A stretch of DNA of 64,000 bases from Parazoarcus communis (GCF_003111665.1 NZ_CP022188.1:4216001-4280000), one strand, 5' to 3'. Positions 35,888-46,486 are shown, counted from the first letter of the stretch. Numbers and translations: made by a program. Notes: a model not told the origin generated them from the sequence alone.

Positions 35888-36917
35888 GACCGCTCTCCGG
35901 CCCCAGTGGCAGGTAGTGCGCGCCGCTCTGCTTGAAGCGCCGCCCGCTGAAGAGCACCGCATGCGAAAAGTGATCGAGCCCGAGCGAGCATGCGATCTCG
36001 TCCCGCTGCGCAAGCACGGTTTCGCGGACGCTGCCGTGGATCATGCAGAACAGGTTGTAAGGCCAGTGCGGAAGGGACCGTGCGCGTCGATAGCACAGCG
36101 TGACGCCGGGGTGCCGTGCAAGCTGCCTGCCCAGCGTGCTGGCCAGTTCGTCCGGCACATCCCACACACACATGGCGTTGGCCTTGATGCCGAGTTCATG
36201 GTGACGAACCACCACGCCGAAGCGCCGGATCAGCCCGTCCTCCAGCGCCCGCGACACGATCTCGATCACCATGTTTTCGTTGAGCCCGACCCGCTGACCG
36301 ACGCCAGCCCACGGTGCGGCCATGATGGGCAAGCCGCGCTGCAGGGCGGCGAACAGGCCGCGTTCCATCGCCGGCAGGGCACACGCGATTTCAGTGCTGC
36401 CCGACATCCGGGACTCGCATTCGGCCCGGCCTGGCGCACTGCGTCCGGAGAGATCGAAACCGAGATCGATATGAAACTCTTCCAGCATCGGCAGGACGAG
36501 GGCATGGCAGCCGGTATCGGCTTCGATGGAAGAGACCATGCGCCGCAAGGCTTCATCGTCGGTTGCCGAAGCGACGAACCACAGATTGAAGGCGTGCTCG
36601 CGCTCATAGTTGTGATTCACGCCAGACTCGGCGCTCACACGTGCAGCCACTTCGTCCAGGCGCTCCGCGGGTACCGCCAGCGCCACCAGCGCGCCCGCCC
36701 CAAGGCGACGCGGTGCGAACACGGCGCCGACCCGGCTCACCACCCCGACCGTCACCCAGTCGAGATAGCGCTCGATGACGGCCTGCTCGCTCAGACCGAC
36801 GCAGTCGCCGATCGCGGCAAAGGGACGCGGTACGAGCGGAAAGCCGCGCTGCCAGTCGTTGAGCAGGCGAAACTCGGCACTGTCGGTGTCGAGCAGCAAA
36901 GGATGGATGCGTGCCAT
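35880..36917 (-). CDS. nirDL: NirDL fusion, siroheme decarboxylase
   Basis: A 345-residue protein made of two Lrp-like halves. The first (about 1-155) has the NirD signature VNHNYEREHAFNLWFVASA. The second (about 180-345) has the NirL signature CYRRARSLPHWPYNLFCMIHGS. NirD and NirL are separate proteins in Pseudomonas aeruginosa; fused NirDL is known in other denitrifiers. The linker (about 155-180) is polar and contains an arginine/alanine run. It lies 3 bases after nirF. Confidence 0.93.
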   Translation of the reverse strand: MARIHPLLLDTDSAEFRLLNDWQRGFPLVPRPFAAIGDCVGLSEQAVIERYLDWVTVGVVSRVGAVFAPRRLGAGALVALAVPAERLDEVAARVSAESGVNHNYEREHAFNLWFVASATDDEALRRMVSSIEADTGCHALVLPMLEEFHIDLGFDLSGRSAPGRAECESRMSGSTEIACALPAMERGLFAALQRGLPIMAAPWAGVGQRVGLNENMVIEIVSRALEDGLIRRFGVVVRHHELGIKANAMCVWDVPDELASTLGRQLARHPGVTLCYRRARSLPHWPYNLFCMIHGSVRETVLAQRDEIACSLGLDHFSHAVLFSGRRFKQSGAHYLPLGPESGHG

Positions 36918-36920
36918 GGC

Positions 36921-38129
36921 TCAGAACCCGGTACGCGCCGCGCGGCTGGTAAAGAAGATGCCGCTCGGACTGGCTGCCGCAAAGCTGTGAACGGGCTTGT
37001 GGCTGGCCGTATCGTAGATGAACACCCGGTTGTCGTCGCGGGACGACAGCCATACGACCTCGCCGCGGGGTGCAAACTCCATGTGCAGAATGGCGCGTCC
37101 CGGCTGCAACGTATCGACCACGTTCTGACTCAGGGTGTCGATGACCTGAACCCAGCCATTCTCGGGAAAGGCGAAATTGACCCACACCTCGCGCCCGTCC
37201 GGCCGCGCCATCACGAACACTGGTTGGCTCTTCACCGCAATCCGCCCCACTTCCTGCCAGCTGGTGGTATCCACAACCAGCACTTCATGACGGCCAATGG
37301 CTGGCAGGTAAGCACGCCCTCCCGCAATCGCCCAGCCGCGAAGATGCGGCATCTTGTACACCGGCAACGGAGCATCGCCCTTGCCATAACCGGCGAGAAT
37401 CTTGCGAACGCCCTGCTGCGGTCGCCACAGATCGAGCATGGCCAGCCCGTCCTCACCGAACAGGCCCGCGATGTAATAGCGCCCATCGGGCGTCACCAGC
37501 GCATCGTAGGGCTGATGACCGGCGGGGAAGCGCTGCGTTGTCGGGTGTGCCGGATCGGAGAGATCGGTCACCCGGATCTCGTCGGCATCGAACAGGGAAT
37601 AGACGAAACGGTTACCCGGCAGATCAGCCAGACCGACCACCTTGGAGCGCTGGCCATCGCTGCCGTAGCTCGCAGGGACGTCGGCGACCAGTTCGAGGGT
37701 TTCGGCATCGAAAGCCTTGATGCCGCCAGGCGTGTAGTTCTGCGCCACCACGATGCGGCCATCCTGCGAGATCGCTCCGCCAATCGCGTTGCCGGCCTGC
37801 ATGACCCGACGCACGATGCGGGCGGTCAGCAGGTCGACCTTGCTCAGACCACCATCACGACCGAACACATAGGCATAACGTGCGTCGCGCGAGAACACCA
37901 CCGACGCGTGAGACAGGTCACCCAGCCCTTCAACCTGAGCAAGCACGGCGCGCGCGCTGGTATCGACGATTTTCACCCGCCCGTCGGCACGCTCGATCAG
38001 CACGCCAAGATCTCCGGTACCGCGCAGTACCGGCGCGGCCGTGGAGCAGGCCGACAGCAGGAGCACCATCACCGGCAACAGAATGCCCCATAGCAGCGGT
38101 GGGGAAAGACGGACGTTTTCCTTCGACAT
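36921..38129 (-). CDS. nirF: NirF, heme d1 synthesis propeller protein (lipoprotein)
   Basis: A 402-residue d1-type propeller protein without a cytochrome c domain. An N-terminal hydrophobic segment ends in the lipobox LLSAC with C28, so it is probably a periplasm-facing lipoprotein. Propeller repeats follow (YAYVFGRDGGLSKVDLLT, VVAQNYTPGGIKAFD, VWVNFAFPENGWVQVID). NirF is needed for a late step of heme d1 formation. It begins 20 bases after nirC and 3 bases before nirDL in one operon. Confidence 0.95.
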   Translation of the reverse strand: MSKENVRLSPPLLWGILLPVMVLLLSACSTAAPVLRGTGDLGVLIERADGRVKIVDTSARAVLAQVEGLGDLSHASVVFSRDARYAYVFGRDGGLSKVDLLTARIVRRVMQAGNAIGGAISQDGRIVVAQNYTPGGIKAFDAETLELVADVPASYGSDGQRSKVVGLADLPGNRFVYSLFDADEIRVTDLSDPAHPTTQRFPAGHQPYDALVTPDGRYYIAGLFGEDGLAMLDLWRPQQGVRKILAGYGKGDAPLPVYKMPHLRGWAIAGGRAYLPAIGRHEVLVVDTTSWQEVGRIAVKSQPVFVMARPDGREVWVNFAFPENGWVQVIDTLSQNVVDTLQPGRAILHMEFAPRGEVVWLSSRDDNRVFIYDTASHKPVHSFAAASPSGIFFTSRAARTGF

Positions 38130-38149
38130 GTAGCGACTCCTGCTTCTTT

Positions 38150-38524
38150 TTAGCGTTCTGCGCCCTGCAATGCCAGCCCGCGATCGGCCGGAAAACCGTG
38201 CATCAGCTGATGAATGATCCAGTGCGCTTCGAGTTCGGAGAGAATGCCGCGAAACGGCGGCATCGGTGTACCCGGACGACCGTCCATGACCGTTGCCACC
38301 AGGCCTTCGACCGGTTTGTCGGCAAGTGCAGCGGGGGTCAGTGCGGGCCCAAGCCCGCCGGCAAGCGTCAGGCCATGGCAGGACCCGCAGTCCTGGCGAA
38401 CCATGTGCACCAGCACGCGTTCGCGTTCGGCCGCAAGCGGCGGCGTGGCGGAAGCGAGCACCGACATCAGGGTGAGCCCGACAAGAACGAGAACATGCAT
38501 CAACAGTGCTGGCGGCTTCATCAT
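38150..38524 (-). CDS. nirC: NirC, periplasmic cytochrome c55X
   Basis: A 124-residue small cytochrome c with a signal peptide (about residues 1-32) and one heme site, C46-G-S-C49-H50. A methionine in GTPMPPFRGILS is the probable axial ligand. Such c55X proteins accompany nirF and are thought to serve heme d1 synthesis or electron donation. An ATG at 38557 is also in frame. The start at 38524 is preferred because it gives a normal signal peptide and because the DNR-dependent start of transcription is predicted at 38546, downstream of the other ATG. Confidence 0.85.
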   Translation of the reverse strand: MMKPPALLMHVLVLVGLTLMSVLASATPPLAAERERVLVHMVRQDCGSCHGLTLAGGLGPALTPAALADKPVEGLVATVMDGRPGTPMPPFRGILSELEAHWIIHQLMHGFPADRGLALQGAER

Positions 38525-38552
38525 GCTATCCGTATGCGCTTCATCGGGGTCC

Positions 38553-38594
38553 AGCATGACGTCTGAGCCCCTTGCCTGCCTTGACCCGAATCAA
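38553..38594 (-). promoter_or_regulatory. DNR/FNR box and promoter of nirCFDLGH
   Basis: TTGAC-CCGA-ATCAA (38581-38594) matches 9 of 10 positions. A -41.5 placement predicts a start near 38546 with a weak -10 (CATGCT). It lies after the nirS terminator, so the synthesis genes have their own control. Confidence 0.72.
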
Positions 38595-38643
38595 CCACAC
38601 CGGTCCGGGCCAGCCCCGGCCACGGCCGCAAATCGCTGGCAAC

Positions 38644-38678
38644 AAAAAGCCAGGACATTCGCTGACGAAAGTCCTGGC
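38644..38678 (-). terminator. Rho-independent terminator of nirS
   Basis: On the minus strand, GCCAGGAC pairs with GTCCTGGC, with a further inner TTCG/CGAA stem, and is followed by TTTTTGTTG. It separates nirS from nirCFDLGH. Confidence 0.9.
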
Positions 38679-38716
38679 CGTCGATACGGCGCGACCTAAG
38701 CCGCGCCCGCATTGCA

Positions 38717-40486
<1,770 letters not shown>

Positions 40487-40488
40487 TC

Positions 40489-40531
40489 AGTATCGAACTC
40501 GTGCCGACTTGCGATCCTTGATATGAATTAA
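40489..40531. promoter_or_regulatory. Shared DNR/FNR box for nirS (minus) and nirE (plus)
   Basis: TTGAT-ATGA-ATTAA (40518-40531) matches 9 of 10 positions. On the minus strand a -10 GATACT (plus 40489-40494) predicts a start near 40483 and puts the box at -41.5. On the plus strand GATAAA (40552-40557) is at a usable distance for nirE. One box may therefore drive both divergent genes. Confidence 0.78.
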
Positions 40532-40603
40532 TTTTCCACACTACGCTTAGGGATAAAGTCCAGCTATCCTAAACGTAGCAGATATTGACTGAGAATAAAG
40601 ACC

Positions 40604-41482
40604 ATGACTCAAAGCACCCTGCTTCGCCCTGCGTCCTCCTCGCTCATCCACCTCAGCCGAGGATCTGCAGGCCCCTTCGCAAGCCCGGCGGCACCGCGCC
40701 AACCCGGGCACACCGGCTCCGCAACCGGCTCGGTCGCCCTCGTGGGTGCCGGTCCGGGCGACCCCGAACTGCTGACCCTGAAGGCGGCCCGGCGCATCGC
40801 CGAAGCCGATGTCATCGTCTATGACCAACTCGTGGGCGAAGGCATCCTGGATCTGGCGCGTCCAGACGCGCGGCGTATCTATGCAGGAAAGAAGGCCGGC
40901 CGGCATGCACTGCCCCAGGACGAGATCAATCTGCTGCTGGTCGAACTTGCACGCCAGGGGCTCAGGGTCGTGCGCCTCAAGGGCGGTGACCCCTTCATTT
41001 TCGGACGCGGCGGAGAGGAGATGCAGGCACTGATCGCCAGCGGCATCGCCTGTGAGGTCGTGCCCGGTGTCACCGCTGCAGCAGGCATGGCGGCAAGCAC
41101 CGGCATTCCGCTGACGCACCGTGACCACGCACAGACCGTGGTATTTGCCACCGGCCACCTGAAGGAAGGCAGCGTCGATCTCGACTGGGACGCGCTGGCC
41201 AGGCCCCACCAGACCATCGTCATCTACATGGGCCTGGGTGCGCTCGACATCATCTGTCGTGAGTTGGTGGCGCACGGTCTGTGGCGCACCACACCTGCCG
41301 CGGTCGTGCATGCCGCCACGACGCCGCAGCAACGCATCGTCACCAGCACCCTGATGTCGCTGCCCTTCGAAGTCCGCGCCGCAAAGCTGCAGACACCCAG
41401 CCTGATCATCGTGGGGACCGTGGTGGAGTTGCACCCATTGCTGACGCAAGCAGCCGAGCAAGCCGCAGCACTTGCGCTCTGA
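40604..41482 (+). CDS. nirE: Uroporphyrinogen-III C-methyltransferase (SUMT)
   Basis: A 292-residue SUMT that methylates uroporphyrinogen III twice with SAM to precorrin-2, the first step toward siroheme and heme d1. Motifs are VALVGAGPGDPELLTLKA, VIVYDQLV, RLKGGDPFIFGRGGEE and VVPGVTAAAG. It has about 40 extra residues at the N-terminus, rich in Ser, Pro and Ala, that the core enzyme does not need. The position next to nirS and the shared DNR box favour the nirE name over a cobalamin cobA; sequence alone cannot separate them. Confidence 0.9.
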   Translation: MTQSTLLRPASSSLIHLSRGSAGPFASPAAPRQPGHTGSATGSVALVGAGPGDPELLTLKAARRIAEADVIVYDQLVGEGILDLARPDARRIYAGKKAGRHALPQDEINLLLVELARQGLRVVRLKGGDPFIFGRGGEEMQALIASGIACEVVPGVTAAAGMAASTGIPLTHRDHAQTVVFATGHLKEGSVDLDWDALARPHQTIVIYMGLGALDIICRELVAHGLWRTTPAAVVHAATTPQQRIVTSTLMSLPFEVRAAKLQTPSLIIVGTVVELHPLLTQAAEQAAALAL

Positions 41483-41593
41483 CCAACACGGTCAGTCACC
41501 CCCGGAGTTGCGATGCTGCGGGCTTGCGGGTGCCATAAACTGGGGCGGGTGCTTCATCGGTTGTAGAATCCTGCCCTTGTCCCGCATCCCATC

Positions 41594-42673
41594 ATGGCAG
41601 GCTCGAACGTGGCGTCATCCCGCTCCAACCCGTTTCGCATCGCGATCAATGGTTACGGCCGCATCGGCCGTTGCTTTCTGCGCGCCCTTCACGAATCGTC
41701 GATCAGCGACCGCTTCAAGGTCGTTGCCATCAACGAGCCGGCCGACCTGGCCAGCATCGCCTACCTCACCCGCTTCGATTCGACCCACGGCCGCTTTCCC
41801 GGCCGGGTGGTCGCCGATGACGACGCTCTGCTGATCGGCGATCAGATGATTGCCGTGACCCACGCCACCACACCGGAAGGCGTGGACTGGGCGGGCCTCG
41901 AGCTTGATCTGGTGGTCGAGTGTTCGGGTCAGTACAGCGACCGCGCAGCGCTGCAGCGCTTTCTCGATGCCGGGTGTCCACGCCTGCTGCTGTCGCACCC
42001 GGGAAACAGCGCGGCAGACGTGGATGCGACCATCGTGCATGGCATCAACGACGCCACACTCACCGGCACCGAACGTCTGGTCTCGAATGCGTCGTGCACC
42101 ACGAACGCCGTGGTACCGGTGCTCGACCTGCTGCATCGCGAGATCGGGATCGAGCAGGCGCTGCTCACCACCCTGCATTCCGCGATGAACGATCAGCCGC
42201 TGATCGACGGTTATCACGACACCGACCTTCGCCGCACGCGCTCGGCAATGCAGTCGATCATCCCGGTCTCCACCGGCCTCGCGCGCGGCGTGGAGCGCCT
42301 GCTTCCTGCGCTGACCGGCCGCGTGCACGCAAAGGCCATCCGGGTGCCGACGCACAACGTGTCGGCCATCGACATGGTGCTCACCCTCGAGCGGGATGCG
42401 TCGGCCGCGTACATCAACACCTTGCTGCAACAGGCTGCCGCAGGCCCGTTTGCCGGCCTCATCGCGTGGTCGGACGAGACCCACGCCTCGATCGACTTCA
42501 ATCACGATGCCCACTCGGCCATCGTCGATGGCAGTCAGACCCGCTCCTGCGGTCCGCGCATGGTTAACCTGCTGGTGTGGTTCGACAACGAATGGGGCTT
42601 CGCAAACCGCATGCTCGATGTCAGCCGCCACTGGCTGAGCCTGAGCGGGCACACGGCCGCCGCCGATGCCTAG
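41594..42673 (+). CDS. Glyceraldehyde-3-phosphate / erythrose-4-phosphate dehydrogenase-like protein
   Basis: A 359-residue NAD-dependent dehydrogenase of the GAPDH superfamily. It has the Rossmann motif INGYGRIGR, the catalytic C168 in SNASCTTNAV, and the C-terminal WFDNEWGF. The HSAMNDQPLID and RRTRSAMQSIIPVSTGLARG segments resemble Epd (erythrose-4-phosphate dehydrogenase, pyridoxal phosphate pathway) more than glycolytic Gap. Without a comparison I cannot choose. It lies between nirE and a methyltransferase that overlaps it by 8 bases. Confidence 0.85.
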   Translation: MAGSNVASSRSNPFRIAINGYGRIGRCFLRALHESSISDRFKVVAINEPADLASIAYLTRFDSTHGRFPGRVVADDDALLIGDQMIAVTHATTPEGVDWAGLELDLVVECSGQYSDRAALQRFLDAGCPRLLLSHPGNSAADVDATIVHGINDATLTGTERLVSNASCTTNAVVPVLDLLHREIGIEQALLTTLHSAMNDQPLIDGYHDTDLRRTRSAMQSIIPVSTGLARGVERLLPALTGRVHAKAIRVPTHNVSAIDMVLTLERDASAAYINTLLQQAAAGPFAGLIAWSDETHASIDFNHDAHSAIVDGSQTRSCGPRMVNLLVWFDNEWGFANRMLDVSRHWLSLSGHTAAADA

Positions 42674-43544
42674 TCCTGCCCTGCTGCTCAATCTGGCGCT
42701 CGACCTGTTTTCAGGCCAGCGCCAGCCGCGCGTCGTGGAACCGGCGCTGGTGATGGACGACCCGGCCAGTGCACAAGCCTTCATGCTGGCGGGGCGCGAA
42801 GACGGCATCCTCGCCCACACCTACCTCTACCATGCGATCCAGGCCAGTGCGGTCATCGCCCCCGGCGCCACCGTGCTCGATCTCGGCTGCGGCCCGGCGA
42901 ACCAGCTTGCATTCATCGCCCGCTTGAACCCCGACGCGCGCTTCATCGGTCTCGATGCAGCCGATGCGATGCTCGACCTGGGACGCGAAACACTGGCACG
43001 CAACGCCATCACCAATACCCGGCTGTGCGCCGGCGACATGACCGCCCTGCACGGTTTCGACGATGGCTCGGTGGATGCGGTGGTCTCCACCATGTCGCTA
43101 CACCATCTGGGCAGTCTGGAAGCGCTGTCGAAGACACTGTGCGAGGCCCGGCGCGTTCTCAAGCCAGGCGGAGGTATCTATCTGGTGGATTTCGGCCGTT
43201 TGCGGCGACAGGCTTCGCAGGCCTTCTTTGCCACCGAGAACGCGGCGAGGCAGCCCAAGCTGTTTACCGAGGATTACTACAACTCCTTGCGGGCCGCCTT
43301 CAGCCTCGACGAACTGCGTGCCGCCGCCGCCGTATTTGGCGCCGCCACACGCATTCGCCGGACTTTCCTGGTGCCATTCCTGGTCGCCATCCGCAGCACC
43401 GCTTCGCAGCCCCTCAGGCCCGCCACAGTGGCCGCAGCACGCGCGATCCATGCCGCGCTCAGCCCGCGTCAGCAATACGAGCTGCGCGACCTCTCACGCT
43501 TCTTTGGTCACGGCGGCTTTCCGCTCGCCTTCAAACCCTGGTGA
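42666..43544 (+). CDS. Class I SAM-dependent methyltransferase
   Basis: A 292-residue protein with the SAM-binding motif I LDLGCGPANQLAF, the acidic strand-2 end FIGLDAADAML, and motif-like regions (DGSVDAVVSTMSLHHLGS, LKPGGGIYLVDFGR). It has a methyltransferase 11/25-like core and extra helices at both ends. The substrate is unknown. Its ATG overlaps the dehydrogenase stop by 8 bases, so the two form a unit. The gene meets the chemoreceptor gene convergently, 70 bases away. Confidence 0.88.
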   Translation: MPSPALLLNLALDLFSGQRQPRVVEPALVMDDPASAQAFMLAGREDGILAHTYLYHAIQASAVIAPGATVLDLGCGPANQLAFIARLNPDARFIGLDAADAMLDLGRETLARNAITNTRLCAGDMTALHGFDDGSVDAVVSTMSLHHLGSLEALSKTLCEARRVLKPGGGIYLVDFGRLRRQASQAFFATENAARQPKLFTEDYYNSLRAAFSLDELRAAAAVFGAATRIRRTFLVPFLVAIRSTASQPLRPATVAAARAIHAALSPRQQYELRDLSRFFGHGGFPLAFKPW

Positions 43545-43614
43545 TCCACCCGCGGGCTGCATGTGCGGCCAAGCGCCATGAGCGCGCAGCCAGCCGCACG
43601 CAGCCGCGAGCCGG

Positions 43615-45255
43615 CTAGCCCAGTTTGAAGCGGCTGACAGCCGCGTGCAGCCCGCTGGAGAGCTTCTGCATGTTGCGCGCGGCTTCTGCCGTGTTGTGCA
43701 CCGCACGTGCGCCCTCTTCGGACATCTGTGCGATCTGCTCGATATTGCGCGCGATCTCGCTGGAAACCGTTCCCTGCTCGCGAATCGCGTCGGAGATGCT
43801 GTTCACCACTTCCATGACACGCTGCGCGCCATCCCGGATCTCGGTGATCGACTCGCCCGCCTGACTCGCCAGCGCCACGCCCGAACCCGCCTGCCGGACA
43901 CCGGCTTCCATGCTCGACACCGCATTGCGCGTTCCGGTCTGGATCTTGCCAACCATGCTCGCGATCTCGGTTGTCGACAGGCTGGTACGCTCGGCGAGCT
44001 TGCGCACTTCGTCGGCCACCACCGCGAAGCCGCGTCCCTGCTCGCCGGCGCGTGCTGCCTCGATTGCGGCGTTGAGCGCCAGCAGGTTCGTCTGGTCCGC
44101 AATCTCGCGAATCGTATTGACGATCGACGTGATCTGGTTCGACTGCTCGCCGAGGTCCTGAATGATTTCGGACGAGGATTTCACTGCGTCGGAAATATTG
44201 CGCATTTCCGCCGCAGCATTCTGAATGACGCCGGTACCCTTGGCAGACAATTCGCCGGAATGCACCGTGATCGCATGCGCCTCATGCGCATTCTCGGCCA
44301 CCTGGTCGATGCTGACCGTCATCTCCTCGACCGCAGCAGCCATCGAGGACGCTGCCTCACTCTGATGACTTGACTGGGCGGCAACCTCTTCCGACGCGAC
44401 CAGCATCTGTGACGACGCGCTTGAGAGCTGCTCGGCGTCTCTCACGATCTCCTCGATCATCTGCCGCAGCGTCTGCTGCATCGCCTTCATGCCGGCCAGC
44501 ACGCTGGTGGTGTCACCAGGGGCGCATACCACATCGCTCGTCAGGTCACCTGCGGCGATCGACCGCGTGATGCGGGAAGCGTACTCGGGTTCGCCGCCCA
44601 GCGTGCGCAGGATCCAGCGTCCCACAAGCGTGAGCGAAATTGCGATGAAGCCACCGATGCCCAGGCCCCACACCAGCAACCAGGCCGCCTTTACCTTGAA
44701 CAGCGCGTCGACGTCATCAACATAGATGCCGGTTCCGATCACCCATTTCCAAGCATCGCTGCCTTTCACGTAGGACACCTTGGGAACCGGTGCTTCCGAC
44801 CCGGGCTTGGCCCACAGGTAATCCACGAAGCCTGCACCCCTGGCCTTCACCACATCGTTGAACTCGACGAACAGGAGTTTGCCGTTCGCATCCTTCAACT
44901 GGTCGAGCTTCTTGCCGTCGAGATCTCCCCGAATCGGGTGCATGATCATCACGTTGTTCAGATCATTGATCCAGAAATACTCATTCTTGTCGTAGCGCAT
45001 CGTGCGCAGCACTTCCATGGCCGCTTTCTGCGCGTCGGCAACTTCGAGCGTGCCATTCGCGGCCAGCTTCTCGAAATGGGTGACGGTGGCATGTGCAACC
45101 TCGACCAGATTGCGTACCTTCTCCTGGCGGTCCGTCATCAACTGCTGGCGCTCGCTCATGAGCACGACGACAAAGAGCACGCACAGACCGATGACGGTGG
45201 CGACAGTGAGCGCAATCAGACGACTGCGCAGGGACATGGACCGATCTTTACTCAT
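43615..45255 (-). CDS. Methyl-accepting chemotaxis protein with single Cache-type sensor
   Basis: A 546-residue chemoreceptor. It has an N-terminal membrane helix (about residues 10-32), a periplasmic Cache-like domain ([32 protein letters not shown]), a second helix near 190-212, a HAMP-like segment, and a methyl-accepting signalling hairpin with [40 protein letters not shown]. It should pass a small-molecule signal to CheA/CheW. ATG 45255 has GGAG at a good distance; other ATGs occur at 45294 and 45237. No chemotaxis genes are nearby. Confidence 0.93.
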   Translation of the reverse strand: MSKDRSMSLRSRLIALTVATVIGLCVLFVVVLMSERQQLMTDRQEKVRNLVEVAHATVTHFEKLAANGTLEVADAQKAAMEVLRTMRYDKNEYFWINDLNNVMIMHPIRGDLDGKKLDQLKDANGKLLFVEFNDVVKARGAGFVDYLWAKPGSEAPVPKVSYVKGSDAWKWVIGTGIYVDDVDALFKVKAAWLLVWGLGIGGFIAISLTLVGRWILRTLGGEPEYASRITRSIAAGDLTSDVVCAPGDTTSVLAGMKAMQQTLRQMIEEIVRDAEQLSSASSQMLVASEEVAAQSSHQSEAASSMAAAVEEMTVSIDQVAENAHEAHAITVHSGELSAKGTGVIQNAAAEMRNISDAVKSSSEIIQDLGEQSNQITSIVNTIREIADQTNLLALNAAIEAARAGEQGRGFAVVADEVRKLAERTSLSTTEIASMVGKIQTGTRNAVSSMEAGVRQAGSGVALASQAGESITEIRDGAQRVMEVVNSISDAIREQGTVSSEIARNIEQIAQMSEEGARAVHNTAEAARNMQKLSSGLHAAVSRFKLG

Positions 45256-45447
45256 GACAATCTCCGCAAACCGCTCGTAACCCGGAATCCACACCGACGA
45301 ATCGGGCGGCCAGTGTCCGAGCTATCGGCACCGCCGGCCGGATCTTTAACCAGAACGTGCGGCGCGCACTGACGGCACCCGCAGCCACCTCGCTGCGGTC
45401 TCGGCGAACCCGCCCGTACCCCACGGCATGCACAAACGCCAGACAAC

Positions 45448-45473
45448 AAAAAACCGCCCTCGCGGACGGTTTC
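45448..45473 (-). terminator. Terminator of the tRNA cluster
   Basis: On the minus strand, AAACCGTCC pairs with GGGCGGTTT around GCGA and is followed by T residues. It lies 27 bases after the tRNA-His 3' end. Confidence 0.85.
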
Positions 45474-45499
45474 TTGTTGGGCGAATGCCCTTCGTAGCT

Positions 45500-45576
45500 T
45501 GGGGCGACATACCGGTTTCGAACCGGTGACCTTTGGAGCCACAATCCAATGCTCTACCAACTGAGCTAATGCCGCC
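45500..45576 (-). tRNA. tRNA-His (GTG)
   Basis: A full cloverleaf with an extra G at position -1, as expected for tRNA-His. Acceptor GCGGCAT pairs with ATGTCGC, the anticodon stem is TTGGA/TCCAA around TTGTGGC, the T-loop is TTCGAAA, the discriminator is C, and CCA is encoded. The anticodon is GTG. Confidence 0.95.
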
Positions 45577-45638
45577 GCCATCAGGACCCTGTCAAAGACA
45601 GGACCCAGAAACTTGTAAATCCAAACCAGAAACATCTC

Positions 45639-45715
45639 TGGCCTGCCCGGCAGGAATCGAACCTGCAACCCCCGGCTTAGAAGGCCGGTGCTCTATCCAG
45701 TTGAGCTACGGGCAG
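45639..45715 (-). tRNA. tRNA-Arg (TCT)
   Basis: Acceptor CTGCCCG pairs with CGGGCAG, and the anticodon stem CCGGC/GCCGG encloses CTTCTAA, giving anticodon TCT. The T-loop is TTCGATT, the discriminator is G, and CCA is encoded. Confidence 0.95.
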
Positions 45716-45739
45716 ATCCCGCGGGCATCGGGGTGAAGC

Positions 45740-45816
45740 TGGTCGGGGTGGTGGGATTCGAACTCACGACCCTCTGCTCCCAAAGCAGATGCGCTACCAG
45801 GCTGCGCTACACCCCG
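45740..45816 (-). tRNA. tRNA-Pro (TGG)
   Basis: Acceptor CGGGGTG pairs with CACCCCG, and the anticodon stem TCTGC/GCAGA encloses TTTGGGA, giving anticodon TGG. The T-loop is TTCGAAT, the discriminator is A, and CCA is encoded. It is the first of the three tRNAs. Confidence 0.95.
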
Positions 45817-45826
45817 AGAGCCGCGC

Positions 45827-45855
45827 ACTTTACAGATACTTTTCCGGGCCGTCAA
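45827..45855 (-). promoter_or_regulatory. Promoter of the Pro-Arg-His tRNA operon
   Basis: On the minus strand, a -35 TTGACG (plus 45850-45855) and a -10 TAAAGT (plus 45827-45832) are 17 bases apart, followed by a GC-rich GCGCGG discriminator of the stringent type. The tRNA-Pro 5' end is only about 10 bases downstream. Confidence 0.6.
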
Positions 45856-46013
45856 ACATTTTTCGAAAAATCCCGTTGGAGCGTCGTTTCAGCGCTTTGA
45901 ACCGGCTTCGTCAAACCTTAGAAAAGCGCTTGAAAACAGCTTGTTCAGCCCCGCTATTTCTGATATTTAACGGGTCTCCAACTAATTGCCGCCTCGATAA
46001 GGTATCTCAAGTC

Positions 46014-46439
46014 ATGGCTGAAGAATTCCTCCACAGGCAGTTCCCCTCCTACACCCCCGCGCCGGGCGAAGACTACATGAGCGAGAAGCAGAACGCACAT
46101 TTTCGCGAAATGCTCACTGCGCTCCGTCAGGAAATGTCCGACGATATCGAACGTACCGTCCACACGCTGCAGGACGAGACGACATCCTTTGCAGACCCGA
46201 ATGACCGCGCCAGCCAGGAATCCGACCTGTCGCTCGAGCTGCGCAGCCGGGACCGCGAACGCAAGCTGATCAAAAAGATCAACGAGGCCCTCCAGCGCAT
46301 CGAGGAAGGCGAGTATGGGTACTGTGACAGCTGCGGCGTAGAAATCGGCCTGAAGCGCCTTGAGGCGCGTCCTACGGCCACGTTGTGCATCGACTGCAAG
46401 ACGCTCGAGGAGATCCGCGAACGCCAGGTCGCGCGCTAG
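46014..46439 (+). CDS. dksA: RNA polymerase-binding factor DksA
   Basis: A 141-residue DksA. A coiled-coil hairpin (about 30-98, with the acidic tip region FADPNDRASQESD) leads to a four-cysteine zinc finger, C104-x2-C107-x17-C125-x2-C128, and a C-terminal helix. DksA binds the secondary channel of RNA polymerase and with ppGpp tunes rRNA and tRNA promoters. The frame is open far upstream, but ATG 46014 begins the conserved protein. It diverges from the tRNA cluster and ends at a shared terminator. Confidence 0.95.
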   Translation: MAEEFLHRQFPSYTPAPGEDYMSEKQNAHFREMLTALRQEMSDDIERTVHTLQDETTSFADPNDRASQESDLSLELRSRDRERKLIKKINEALQRIEEGEYGYCDSCGVEIGLKRLEARPTATLCIDCKTLEEIRERQVAR

Positions 46440-46486
46440 GGAGATCTCTCCGCAGCGCGGCAGACTGCCGCACGCGATACACGCAC

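Noticed and set aside
41564..41569. Promoter for the GAPDH/Epd-like gene
   Set aside because: TAGAAT resembles a -10, but no -35 or extended -10 pattern supports it.
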